Assembly (NCBI RefSeq): GCF_949628215.1
Contig: NC_134281.1
Coordinates: 6,086,501-6,150,500, forward strand
Origin: Phalacrocorax aristotelis
Lineage: Eukaryota > Chordata > Aves > Suliformes > Phalacrocoracidae
DNA length: 64,000 nt
Reading direction: 5' to 3'
Shown: positions 27,630-39,303 of the stretch, piece by piece
How the letters are laid out: every line of letters begins with the position of its first letter
Position numbering within the stretch: the first letter of the stretch is position 1
The notes under the pieces: model-generated
Seen by the model: the letters and a program-made list of their open reading frames with translations, nothing else
Databases searched by the model: none
Told to the model about the DNA's origin: nothing
Program-made: the position numbers and the translations under genes

Positions 27630-28050
27630 AGAGTCATTGCAGGGCTAGAGACCATGAGGACCTCTGAGGAAATGAACAAACTGGGGTGGCTTAGCTTTCA
27701 GAAGACAAGTCAGGCAGGGCATAGGAGACCAGCCTTCAAACGCATAAAAAGCTGCTACAACGACGATGGGAGGAATCTATTTCCCATGTCCATGGCAGAT
27801 AGGAGAAGCAGTAATGGGATTAAATTGCAGCAAGAAAGATTAAGGTTAAACATTAGGGAAAATTACTGAACAATGAGGCTAGCGAAGCACTAGAATAGAT
27901 TGCTTGGGGAAGATGGAGAGTCTTTGTCATTGGAGGTTTTAAAGAATAGATTAGACAAGTGTCCGTCAGATATGACAGGTACAGGTGGCCTTGCCTTAAG
28001 GCGGAGAGATGGGGAAGGTGGCCTCTTGGGACAAATACCTGTACTGCAGC
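27630..28050 (+). mobile_element. CR1 LINE 3' end fragment
   Basis: The sequence follows the conserved CR1 3' region in order: a 'cagggctagagaccatgagg' type opening, then 'aaactggggtggcttagc', 'cataaaaagctgctacaa', 'aaattgcagcaagaaag', 'taaacattagggaaaa', 'gaagcactagaatagattgc', 'cattggaggttttaaagaat' and 'ttagacaagtgtc'. The order and spacing match what I know of CR1 elements in birds and other sauropsids; divergence from a typical consensus is substantial, so this is an old insertion. The typical short terminal repeats at the 3' end are not visible and the match fades by about 28050. The open frames across it are not functional coding sequence; no reverse transcriptase remains. Confidence 0.85.
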
Positions 28051-31000
28051 CTGGGGAAATAGGCAACATGATGCCTATCAACGTTCATAATCTGCAAAGA
28101 TATTATAAATAACATTTTAAAACTACTAAAAGATAGGCAAATTTTAGCCCTCTTGGAAAAATACATACACTTTTACTCGTAATTCTCTACTAATTGTTTC
28201 ACAGCCCTGATTTTAGTTTTCGCTGGTTTAGGTTTTTGTATCATTAGTTGTGCTGTGATGAAATCCTTGGGATTGCTCAAAGCTATATAGCGTCAAATTT
28301 GAAATATTCCAGTTTCTAGCAGGAACATTTTCATTATTATTTTTCCTAAAAGGAAAAACATCAGGAAAAGAAATTATTTCAATGACCAAATATAATGGGG
28401 AACACTTTTTTTTTTAGTTTCATGTTTCCCTCAATCGTCTTCAACAAATGCCAGAGTTACATACTTCATTCACTGAAGTCATAAAATAGGAAAACAAGCT
28501 GAAACTGTCATATTATTTGTTGAAAAACTATCTTTTAGCCCTGGTCTACAGTGAAATGTGTATACTGATCCTGTAAACCTTTCAACACATGCCTAAGTCC
28601 ATAATAACCTCGATTAACTGTTCATAATGCCTTATTCCTAAAATTCCTATAACATGCATATTTGATAAAATGGCCAAAGCCACTATCCAGAACAGGCAAA
28701 ATAAACTGCACTGCACATGTTAATAGAAAAAATAAATACTTTTTTCACCTTCTTATTCTCCCAGTATCCAGAGCTGTTACAGAACTGAGTATTACTTGCT
28801 ATATTTTGAAGGATAAACCAAGCCTGTGCAGCTCACCCCGTCCCACACAAGGAATCTGAGTCTGGAGAAGAAGCTGTCAAAGATTTTGGACGCGTTTAAT
28901 TCAATGAGAATTTTCCATCCACTCCCATGAAGCCAAGTTTTCTCCTCAGATCTGCTGTTGCTCCAACAAGTGAGGCGTGCTGTCATGCGGCTTCCCTTAC
29001 TCAGACATACAGACCTAACACAGATGAGTCTATTTATGGGTGATTAGAAATAAGTCTACAGAACAGAGTCCCAGAGAAAAGTATAAGAGAGGTTTGCCAG
29101 TGCAATCAGGCATAGACCATAATCGGGATGGGGACCTGCACTACAAAATTAAGCACTTTGCAGGACAGCATTTGAGATAACAGTGTAAAATGGTTTCAGA
29201 CCAATGATCAAAGAAACCTAAGCAGGCTAGTGGAGCTAATTTGTGGCTTGGACATTCACGTGGAAAAGACTGTCAGGTTTACTGCAATGCTCATTAAACA
29301 CGAGTAGTGACTAGCATGGCTTCTGCAGACTACCTCTCCTGCCCGAGTAGAAAGGATTGAACATATATCGGTTCCTTTACACAAAACCACATGCTTTTAT
29401 TGTCCAGTCACAGCACCTGAACTAATAAGATATAACAGGCCCAAAATTCACACTGCCAACTTCATAAACAAATCTTTAAACCTCAGCCACAAAACATCCA
29501 CAAATGAAGCACTCCTGCCCGGCATTAACTCATTCATATTAGCCCATTGAAGAAAATGCACCTTTCTACGAGCTTGCAGCAAAGAACATCTGCTCCAGCA
29601 ACTCAGCTCAGAAACAAACCACTGCCCTCAGAATAATAAACCCACCACTGCCAAGATGAAGATATCAACCCACTACCTCATGGCAGTATTTCTACCCAGA
29701 AGGTACACTCTGTAGACAGGCACATTTTTCTTGTCTTAAGAGTCTGAGACAACAGAAAGGTGCATAAGTGATAACAAGCCTGAAAAGATAAGGCTGAATT
29801 CTGGAAGAAAGGATTTTGGAGAGGTGGGCATCCCCCTCCTCCATCCCTGCAAGAACAGGGAAAGGTGCAGAGCCCCCCAGCTGAGCTGGCATACCTTTCC
29901 TCTTTAATCAGAGTAAAATATTCAAGTAAGGGCATAGCAAAAAGGCGTCATAAAAAAAGTAGGACACACTAATTCTTGAGGAAAAATATATAATATATAA
30001 TGAAAGGTACTGGTTTGTTGAAGACTTTAAATTCCTAATGCCACAAATTCTTTGTGAGCCATGTCCTATATGACAGGTTCAATATGACACATCCCTGCAG
30101 GCCAACACAATCTTCTGCCTGTGCTAACAGGTCTAGAGGATAGCAAAAGGGATTTAGGATTGGCCTTTTAAAAGAAAACACGATTCGATTACTCATCTAA
30201 GAGCACTAGTTATGCAAGTTTCTGTGTCAAAAGAGTTTCTGGAGAAAGAGTGATCTGTGAAAATAACATTATAATTTGTTCTCCAATTAAAGCAGCTGTA
30301 GGAGTAGGCATGTTCTCCAAGAGTTGGGTTTTGGTAGGAAACATGGTCCACTAGCAGAAGGTTTGGCTGTGGAGGTCTGACCAAGCCATTGCAGAGCTGG
30401 TATATGTGTGCAAATAGTCCAAGCGAAACTTATGTACGTACTGATTCCTTTACCAGGAGGTCAACATTCAGAGCCTGCAGTATCTGCTAGTGCTTGGCAG
30501 GGAGAAGCATCAGTGTCACGCTGGTTTTGAAAGCCGCAGCAGATTTTTGTTGTGTGCAGAATGGGACCACTACTGCCTGCGAGAGGAGCTGGGCTGGCTG
30601 GATCTCTGTGGTGGGACAGAAAGGAAGACAAGAAGTATGTGCCATATCTGGTCACAATATGGACCAGCTTTGGTGTTCAGCTTGCCTTTGCTTGGAGAGG
30701 CTGGAGAAAGACAACAAAAATGGGCCTTTAAGAGCAATAAAGAAAAAGGTGATAAAAATGAAACGGAACGAATCACTGAAGACCACACTGAAAAAGATAC
30801 CAGAACAGGTGGCCATCCAAAGCTATGGAAAGATGAATTTCCAGCATGGTAAAAAGTGCTAAAGGAAGAATTACTACACCAGGAAAAGCATCTTATTAGT
30901 AACAGATTTTTTTTAAACCACCCTAATTTTAAAAAGCAGTTTTCAACAGCGCCGCAAACATCTCCAAAGTTTAAAAGGATGATTTCTCTTATTCTCCATA

Positions 31001-31604
31001 TCCATATATTACCATATCATTTAGAACAGAATAAAGACCCATCAGTTCAATTATACAGCTAAAGACAGGTGGTTGTTGTTGTTTTCTTTGATGATGATGC
31101 ACTGCAACAATAAACAGGCCTGTTATTTTTAAATTAGCATATGGGTTCTTTCTTTGATGATACAACACCTGTGGTTAGAGTATAGGTTGAACTGGAGGAA
31201 ATACCTCCCGGAAACATCTCCACAGACATTAGATTTCAAATTTAGAACAACAAAAGCTCCACTTGAATCCCCTGTTGTTGGAAGGAACAGCAATTAATTA
31301 TTAAAAAAGGAACCAAAACATTACCATCAGTCCTGCTGAGAAGAGGTGCTGGTGGCTGCAGTGGACAGGAACAATTAAGCACACATCACAATTATGCGCA
31401 ACATCTGAATTACAATTGCACGAAGAAACTCACTATCACAGATGAATACCACTGAAAAACATTATCAGGACTGGCTTGAAACATAAGTTGCATTAGTGGT
31501 GGGGGAAAATAAAGCATACACCATCTTCAGAAGAGGTATCTGTCCAGGCAAGTTATTATATGTTTAAAATTTCTGCCATTCTGGAGCCTGTGTAGAGAGA
31601 TTAC

Positions 31605-31618
31605 AAAAAAAAAAAAAA
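31605..31618. repeat. 14-base poly-A tract
   Basis: Uninterrupted A-run with no recognised retroposed sequence on its 5' side. Confidence 0.9.
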
Positions 31619-31929
31619 TATCCTGTGCTGCATTAACTATTTTTACAACTGTAAGAAAGTGTCCAGTTATGAATTGTTCAAGTACAAGTAGAAGAAATGC
31701 ACACTTGCAGGTTTTTTTTCTGATGATGATAGTCACAACCATGCTGATGAAAGCATCAAAAGAGGATGACCAAAGGGTCCTTGCAACAAGTGCTGCAACT
31801 TGAACAAGCATTACTGATGCAAATGAGCTGTCTTGGCCTGTCCATCATCTGCATCGTTCTCAGGCTATCTCACTGGCAATGCCATTTGCAGAGGATTCTC
31901 CATTGCAAAATGAGGAGATAGAATAACAA

Positions 31930-31988
31930 GGGGAAAAAAAACCCAACCAACCAAACAAAAAACCTCCAAAACCCCACCAAAAACCCAT
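31930..31988. repeat. C/A-rich low-complexity tract
   Basis: About 60 bases almost purely A and C after a GGGG start, with AACC and CCAAA words. Confidence 0.85.
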
Positions 31989-32055
31989 CAAAGCACAGAA
32001 ATTATAAACCAACTGGGAAAAATCCATCCTTTGAGGTGAACTCCGAAATGAGATG

Positions 32056-32095
32056 CTGCTTGATATTTTAATATCAATATTTTAATATCAAGCAG
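32056..32095. repeat. Hairpin built on a 14-bp AT-rich direct duplication
   Basis: Outer arms CTGCTTGATATT and AATATCAAGCAG are exact reverse complements (12 bp each). The middle consists of two direct copies of ATATTTTAATATCA, each itself nearly palindromic. The whole can fold as one long imperfect stem or two small ones. Confidence 0.9.
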
Positions 32096-32399
32096 GATAA
32101 GGGCCCTGGGTATTTGCTATAATGGGTTAAATTGTCTTTAATAAGAGGTAGAGGAGAGAGTAAACCCAAACTGAGCATATCTGCAAGACCAGCTGAAATG
32201 ACCTGGCCCTTCTTTGTGCTAACAAAACCTTGGGTGAACACAAAAATGACTAAAGCTCCATCTGTACACAGAAAATGGGGAAGAAAGAGGAATAAAATTG
32301 GAAGGCGATAATTAAAGAGATGTGAAGAAATCCTATAAATATAGATTCAAAGATGGAAAATTCAGCAAACAAACTTCAATAGTTGGCATTTTTTATTCT

Positions 32400-32480
32400 C
32401 AGTCCAGGTTTCCTTCCATCAGTGGATCTCAAAGCAGTTTACAAATATTAGCTGATGAAATTTGTTCTTCTGCCAAGTTC
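32400..32480 (+). repeat. Possible ancient amniote SINE (MIR-like) fragment
   Basis: The phrase 'ggatctcaaagcagtttaca' followed by 'aatattagctgatgaaat' resembles a widely shared phrase of ancient MIR-type SINEs of amniotes. Nothing of the tRNA-like head is visible and the rest does not align by eye, so this is tentative. Confidence 0.25.
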
Positions 32481-33014
32481 CCATTGACAAAAATCACATC
32501 TGTTAATGCAACCAAGTACTGGAATAGAGTTTAGTCATGAAGATTTTAAAAGCTTTTGGATGTTCAGTTTCAAAATATTGTCTCCAAAGTTCACTAAAGT
32601 AGCTGACCTGGGAAAGGAAGGCTTGCAGGCTGCTTTTTAGATGTACATGTTCCATCTGTGGGGAGTTTGTATCAATCCTCTGGTGTCCCAGTAAAATTTC
32701 AAAGTGCTGATCATTGAGAATAACTCACATATTATAGCCCAAGAGTAGCAGTCCTTTAGTTCAGTCCTTACTAATTAGATAGGAAAGAGATCGGCTTGCA
32801 ATTATGGAATGCTTCAGGTTAGCTGGTCAGATCCTCATCTGTTGTAAATTGGTACCCTCATACCGATTTCAACAGAGTGCCTATACTTTATTCCAGTTGA
32901 ATATCAGGTCAAATATAATTTACGAATGTCTCTGACTACAGAATTTTGGTCTCAGCACACACAGTTTAAAACTCACTCTTTCACCGAACTATCTTAGATA
33001 GCCACTGTTACAGC

Positions 33015-33035
33015 AAAAAAAAAAAAAAAAAAAAA
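33015..33035. repeat. 21-base poly-A tract
   Basis: The longest homopolymer in the window. I looked upstream for a retroposed gene body or SINE and saw none. Confidence 0.95.
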
Positions 33036-34470
33036 GGATAAAACATAGCCTGGAGTGGCACAATACTATTCTGTGATTATGCTATCTTGACATCATTTAC
33101 CACTTTTACTACAACCTCTTTTTTGCCATGTTCCCATTCTTCCAGAAAATAAAATCTATAATATGTAATAATTTAGAATTAATATCTTGATTCCCTAGAT
33201 CCTTTAATGAATTCAGATGCACCTAGGGAATCTAACCAAAGACATCTGTTCATGAATAGTGAGAATTATTACCAAGTCCTGGTGGAGACGGCAAGATGCC
33301 ATCTCTTCCCGAAGTACCTCCCAGCTGAGAAATCAACTGTCTCCTGGCTGAATTTTCTTGTGTCAAGGTTTTACCGTCTTATGTCTCTTGGGATTACTTA
33401 CTAACAAGAGCTCCCGCCCAAACTTTTACAACCCCCAGAAAGAGGGAAGATAAGCCTAGCATTTTTTTGTTGTCCAACTACACATGCATACTACCTTTAT
33501 CATATAAAATAACGATGGCCTCAATTAATACTAATTACTACTCCAAAGTTTCACAAATCCCTTTTTAATCATCTTTGGGTTTAACTGATTTACCCTAAAC
33601 CCCTCTGACTGCCAAAAAATTAACATTTCATTAGACAAATCATAACCTACTCCCTATTCTCCAAAATCCAACCCATCTGGAAATATTCTACCTCATCAAA
33701 TGTCAGACTTGCACAGTATAATGGAAAACTAATTTTATTTAAAAACCACACATACATACACAGCAAGTGTGATACAGCTATACTTATAGATGCAGATCTA
33801 GAAATACCACCACACCCACATCCCACCCACCAGTCACTACACTCCAGAAGATGTCCAGTGCCTTCACCAGTTACCATTTTACTTCCTCGCTCTTTGCAAA
33901 TCTTCTCTCTCCCTTCCAAACATCCATCACAGATTAATTTACCTCTACTGTCAGAAATGTAAACCATCAGCAGCTTGTTATATTGAAGAGGTTAAATGAA
34001 ACTTTTGACATGACTTGTGTTTAAAATCCATCTTTAGCTGATGGCATGTCATCAGCTAGAAAATGTGTAATCAGGAGAGCAGACCTGAAAGTCTGAAAAG
34101 TCAGAGAATGCAAAGTTCTGCTGGAGGTTTTTCTTCCCTCTCTCTCTTTTTATTTTTTTAATTTAACAAGTTCTAAAATATATTTTCTATTTTTGGCTTC
34201 AAGTGTGGCTATGGTCTGAACAGTGACTGTGTAAAAATGGCACCTTCCTACTCAAAAGATCTGCTCCCTGTGTTCATTCTGAGGAAAAAAAGAAACCCCA
34301 AACCCTGCTTCAGAAAAACTATGGACCTGATCTCCAGCTGGTGAATCCAAGTATGGGAATTCAACATCAGTTCAAGACCTGTCCTGTGGCTTTCCTGCTT
34401 TGTAATTTGTTACGCCCACATAAATAATACACATATAGATAAATACGTTTTAATCTTTCTCTAAATCGTC

Positions 34471-34532
34471 ATTTTGTTGTGGTCTTTTTGGTTTTGGGGT
34501 TTGGGGCTTTTTGTTTGTTTTCTTTTTTTTCC
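34471..34532. repeat. G/T-rich low-complexity tract
   Basis: TTTTGG and GGGGTTTGGGG words followed by TTTGTTTG and a T-run; the G-runs could form a weak quadruplex. Confidence 0.85.
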
Positions 34533-35839
34533 TTCAAGTTCCTGTTGTGGAGCTGCCAACAACACATCTGGTAGTACATGGCTGGATGGGGCAGCTACAA
34601 CACAGGCCCACGTCTTGTTCACACACACATTCAGCGTTACAAGCTGGTGTAAGGAGTATCTCTCTGCCTTCCAGCACCCATAGCATTCAGACTACAGGGT
34701 TTTTACCTAAATTCTGATTGAGATCTTATTACCTGAACACGCATCTTGGCTCTGCCTTTATGTCCCAAATGCCTGTCTCAGATCAGCCTTATTCACAGAA
34801 GGATGAAGAACAAATTGCAGCGAGCTTGTCTTCACCTTCAGATTGTGGTCCACGCAGTAAAACACCACCGCCTAAATTCCTCTCTGCCCTTCTGCAGGAA
34901 CTTGCAACACCCTTCCACGTTCCTCACGCTGATAATATCATACATGAAGAAAGATGGTTTATCCAGGGCACTGCAGGTCCACAGAGGCCAATATATCTCT
35001 TTTACCCTAAATGTGGAAAGCCCCTTATTTTAACTCAGCTCACAACAGTTCTTAATGAAGATACTGAGGACCCTATTTCAGCCGCCACAGCCAGCAATAG
35101 GATACGTGTTTAGGCTCGCACTTACAAGACACCAGCTCCCCATGCCTCTCCGCTCCAGGAGCTCTCCCTGCAAGCTTTCTAACGAACCAGAGAGAAACAG
35201 CTACCACAGAACCCCGAAAGACCTATTGCCATCGATTCCCAGACTACCGCTATCATTTAACTCTTGCACCACTTCCTCCTTGACACCACTGATTCACAGC
35301 CGAATCACCTCCAGTTCATCCCTTTACCTGTGAAGCACAGATTAAGGATGTTTAACCATTGTTTGATATTATACACATGTTCTGATACGTTTGGTGTTTT
35401 TCATGCTTTCTGACTCACCTTTATCCATAGTACTTTCATTCCCCACTAAATTATCCCAATGAATTTCATTAAAATATCTCATCATCAGGCATATTATTCT
35501 CCGGTTTCTACCTTTTTTACCTCATGAGGATTGATTAAATCAGCATGATGGTAGCTGAGCAGTGTTTAGGACTCAGTGTGACCGCATCTGATTTGTTCGT
35601 AAAGGATTTTCCTTTCTCTGGCTGCCAGGGGGGTGCAACTTGACGTTCACTTATTAGCACCTTTTCTTTTTAGAAAATCAGCTACTGAAATTGTTTCAGA
35701 TTAGTTTGTTTAATCAAAAGCACCAGATAAAATTAACGCAATATTGACAGAAAGAGAACTTTAAACTCTGCAGCTGTGCCAGTATTAGGTGCTCCAAGGT
35801 AATTCTTACAGTCTCGTTGCAACTTGCGGCAAACTTACG

Positions 35840-35870
35840 ATAATAATACCTTAATAATAATAATACCTTA
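35840..35870. repeat. Short TAA-rich duplication
   Basis: Two copies of a unit reading AATAATACCTTA lie side by side, with the second gaining one further TAA triplet. This looks like replication slippage. Confidence 0.8.
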
Positions 35871-36589
35871 AATTTATACAGCAGTTGTTCTCCAGAACTA
35901 TCTGAAGGCACTTTAGTGACTATATATAGTCATTACTTCACCTACCACCAAACTGCGGCTACCTTAGGGATGGAACAAAACACTCGCTTTCAGCTCTCTG
36001 CATCTTTTAAAATGTGATGAAAAAGGAAAAAGAAATTTTCCATAGCTTCAGGTGAGCAGCTAAGTACAGAGAGGACTGATCTCCAGGAGAACATTCTCAG
36101 GACAGCACGCCACAGTCCTGATCAGAGTTTCCATACTTTGCTAGATGTCCCAAATGCCTGGGATTATTATGTTTTCTATGTACCTACATACCAGTTGTCT
36201 CTTTTAGTGGAGATGTCTCAACCTGCAGCAAATTTGTGAAGTAAGCATAATGCCCAGAGGGCTAAATTACACTACAAAACCCTTAGAATGAATGCCTTTT
36301 CCATCTTGTCAGTCTACAAAGTCATGGCTTCCCGATTTTTGCAATTCCAAATTTTCTGTGTGTTCAGTTATTTTCATGATAATTTGCACCAGAATTTGAG
36401 CCTTTCACCATGTGCTTCTCACTAACTGCCTTGCTGATAAAAGTGGGAAAAATTCATCTTGTTCCTAAGTCCCCGCTTGCAAAAATACCTCTTTTTCTGC
36501 GTGCAAACAGCAGAATTTGTTGAGTGAGAAGCCTTAGTTCTACATGTGCTCTCTCTCTCCCGCCCGCCAGAGTCCCTACATGGCTACTC

Positions 36590-37720
36590 GGTTTCTTGGC
36601 TACAGCAGCCACCAGCAAGTTAACAACATGTCCCCCTACATGCTTGGCGAGGATCCACGACGTATCTGCTGGCCCATTCTCTTGCTTGAGAAATGCTAAA
36701 TAGCATTGCTGGCATTTACATGTCTCTCATCGCTGCAATGCCATCGGCCCAAACACTCCTTTCCTTCCCATCCGTTACCAACAGCGGCAACACCCGAGGA
36801 TCATCGTGCCCCCGGTTCGTGTGGTAATTCAAGCCTCGGGCTTGAGTGACCACGCTTGCTGGAAGCCTGTTTCTATAGACAGTGATTTGCAAAGTAGAAG
36901 CGTGGCATTTGGTGGGGAGACCCACGGCAAAAATATTGGACACACCACGATTTACAGCACTTGTAACTGGTAGTATGCCACAAGAAACTGCTTCAGCCGC
37001 ATGGTCTCCCTCCAGAAATAAACGCATTACACTAGCTAAATGCTGTTTCTGGGCACAGTGGAAGCTTTTACCCTCTGGAGAGATGCAATGTGCCCCGGGG
37101 CACGGCAAGAAGCCTGGGATCAGATGATGCAGCTGTTCCTACCAGGTGCCGTGGTGCCACACCGAGCAGGTCCCTTGTAAAATCTCGGTCTCTTTTTGTC
37201 TCTCTACAACAAAAAGGTCTTGCTGACTGAGTCTTAATCCAATTTGGATGTGTGCAACCAGTGGAGTTGGAGCAAGGCCGTGTTTAGCCTTTTATGGTTA
37301 AACTGAACCATGGAATAGCACACTCAAGGCATCTTTCCCCACAATCGAGGCACATGCAATTAGATGACGACAACAATATTACAGCATTGGGAAAATGCTT
37401 GCTTCAGAGCTCTTGTACCTGTTGGAGCAAAGTCCCCATGGGATGTTTACAAATGGTTTGTCAAAACAGAGCCCTGAGCACGTACATGGTACCCTTCTGA
37501 GGCAGCGCTTACACCAGCGAAGGAGGTAGCTGCATTCGTGACGTGCTGTTTTCATGCTTCGCATTCCGTGGAGGGTATGAGGTGGCACCAAACACGGGTG
37601 GCATTTGGTCCCATGGAGGTGCTACAAATATGTTGGGGCACCTGACGTTGGCACTCCGTGAGCAGCGAGCCACAAGTGTCATGGGAGGGCTAGCTCTACC
37701 TCCAAATAGAGCGAGACCTG
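36590..37720. other. CpG-enriched segment without a recognisable gene
   Basis: CpGs are clearly more frequent here than in the flanks, for example seven within about 80 bases at 36783-36862, and again at 37500-37700. On the minus strand a frame is open for 130 codons (36716-37108), with no recognised motif and no good splice sites. The phrase 'gtggcatttggt' occurs twice (near 36902 and 37600) in otherwise different surroundings. Candidates are a young insertion not yet depleted of CpG, a diffuse unmethylated regulatory region, or decayed coding sequence. I saw no LTR ends or primer-binding site. Confidence 0.4.
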
Positions 37721-38750
37721 TATGATTAACTCTTAAAGGAAGGCTGCATTGTGCTCGAAGGTAATTTTACTCTGGCATTGATTTGAGGTGCAATTTGAAA
37801 TTCATGACAATCTATGTAAATGTGCTTGTGACACTGAAGAGACACACAGTGTGGATTATGCATGACATCTTAAGAGCACACAGATTTTTTCATAAATACT
37901 GGTACAGTGTCTGCCTTTTAGACACCCTGGACGTACTCTGCTCTCAGGTTGCATCCATCACATTTAAAATAACTCCCATGATTATGTCAATTCAAAAGAA
38001 TTTAGTTTGGCCTCTAATTCTATCTGCAGATTTAATAATCTTCTCCATGTAAATGTAGCAGAGAATAAGAAATGTAAGGGTCACAGGTACTGATTGTCCA
38101 CCTTTTAAACTGGGAAATAGAAGAGGAGATGGAAATGGTGAGGTCAGGCAAGGAGATGCTGGAGAGAGGAGGAGGGGGGTAGCACCTCCTCTTCATCACT
38201 GCTTTCCTCAGCCTTAATTTTCCCTATGTGTTGATAAGACCACTTGACCACAAACCGGACAGTGGTGACATTCTACTGTTTCTTGTTGAATTTACATCTA
38301 TTCCTTAACACAGTACAGCCTTCCAAATGTCAATAAAACATCCATAAAGAGTTAGGGACAGGCACTGACATCCTAAAGCAGACAGTGTGCTGACACTGTA
38401 GATAACCTTAAAGGGGTTAAATCCGAAGCGAGTTACAGAAAGAGGCTCTTTCATGAGTGAGATAAATATGACTAATGTACTTTTACTAGAGACAGTTAAA
38501 AATAAAACCTTAGAGAAGAAAAACATGCATTCATTTTACACGACAGACACTATTATTTCTACATATTTCAGATTCATTTGCAAGTTAGGAAAATTGTGAT
38601 TAAAAGAAAAAAAACGTTAGCAATCACATTTACAAGCAGAAATTCTACTGTGTTGAGTCATAAACTGCCCCCTTGCCTCAGCTATATTACGCTCCAGAGT
38701 TAAATCTATTCTTGAGCTTTTTCTTCACCTCATTTAGCAGTGGGTATATC
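37721..38750. other. No gene recognised
   Basis: AT-rich unique sequence leading into the putative enhancer. No frame above 90 codons. Confidence 0.55.
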
Positions 38751-38872
38751 TTTTGGATTAATTAGAGCAATCCTCTCATTCAATAATAGTCAATTGTTTT
38801 CTGTTCAACCATTATGCATAATTGTTTTCTTTGATCCATACAAATGCTGCCTATTTTTCATGCTTAATTAAA
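38751..38872. promoter_or_regulatory. Possible enhancer: cluster of homeodomain, POU and TCF/LEF-like words
   Basis: Within about 120 bases there is TAATTA (38759-38764), CAATTG (38791-38796), the perfect 12-bp palindrome ATTATGCATAAT (38811-38822, POU/octamer-like), CTTTGATC (38829-38836, TCF/LEF-like) and TTAATTAA (38864-38871). The block directly abuts the CpG island. AT-rich DNA produces such words by chance, so the support is their density and position. Conservation across birds would be decisive. Confidence 0.35.
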
Positions 38873-38902
38873 TCAGCCTGCCCCTCCCGCGCGGCGGGGC
38901 GG

Positions 38903-38936
38903 TGCGGGGCGCGGTGCGGGGCGCGGTGCGGGGCGG
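38903..38936. repeat. 12-bp GC-box tandem repeat
   Basis: The unit TGCGGGGCGCGG occurs twice exactly and a third time as TGCGGGGCGG. Each copy carries a GGGGCG GC-box, so the array could bind Sp1/KLF factors cooperatively. Such short CpG-rich arrays are prone to copy-number change. Confidence 0.9.
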
Positions 38937-38983
38937 CCGGATCCGGCCCCGGTGCGCAGCCGCCCCTGCACCATTGCGCGGTG

Positions 38984-38998
38984 CCGGCAGAGGGCAGC
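38984..38998 (+). promoter_or_regulatory. CTCF-like binding motif
   Basis: CCGGCAGAGGGCAGC fits the vertebrate CTCF core (CC-x-G-C/A-AG-x-GGGC/GGC) at its strongly constrained positions. It sits at the edge of the small CpG island, a common setting for CTCF. Occupancy cannot be read from sequence. Confidence 0.45.
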
Positions 38999-39218
38999 CA
39001 AGCAAGAGTAATCCCGGCCGAGCGGAGATGCTCCCTGCAGGTATTTGGCAGATCAAACAATTGGCCTCAAAAAGCTATTGCCCCCCCCGCCCCCGCCGAC
39101 AAACGCATCCTTGGCAGGCCGGCTCACCGCTTACCTACCCAGCTCCCTGCACCTGAACGGCAGGCACCGCATTGCCCAGATAACTGATCAGATATTTTAG
39201 AGACTTATCTACAGGAGG

Positions 39219-39303
39219 AAAAAGGGAAAAAAAAACACGCACAAAAAACCCAACGCAAAAAACCCCAACACAACCAAACAAAAAAAAAAAAGGAAAAAAA
39301 CCC
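39219..39303. repeat. A-rich, C/A low-complexity tract
   Basis: About 85 bases of A-runs broken by CCC, CACGC and CAACC words, starting about 80 bases beyond the GC-rich zone. Confidence 0.85.

Larger units (their letters stand above)
28051..36589. other. No gene recognised
   Basis: Unique AT-rich sequence apart from the simple tracts, hairpin and doubtful SINE listed. Three overlapping frames at 34718-35333 (131, 95 and 92 codons) lack splice sites and motifs and look like chance openness in a GC-richer stretch. Confidence 0.5.
38886..39010. promoter_or_regulatory. Very small CpG island, possible promoter or regulatory core
   Basis: About 125 bases are strongly GC-rich with many CpGs, in a neighbourhood that is AT-rich and CpG-poor. 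The island holds repeated GGGGCG words (GC-box, Sp1/KLF type). On the minus strand a donor-like site (GTAAGCG, at 39131-39137) lies just outside, which would suit a minus-strand first exon, but no initiator or TATA element stands out. Further C-rich CpG sequence continues patchily to about 39125. It could be a promoter of a non-coding RNA, an orphan CpG island, or a GC-rich insulator core; the sequence does not decide. Confidence 0.5.

Noticed and set aside
34718..35333. Three overlapping plus-strand frames, possible decayed coding region
   Set aside because: Different frames are open without any visible frameshift signature, and no family is recognised.
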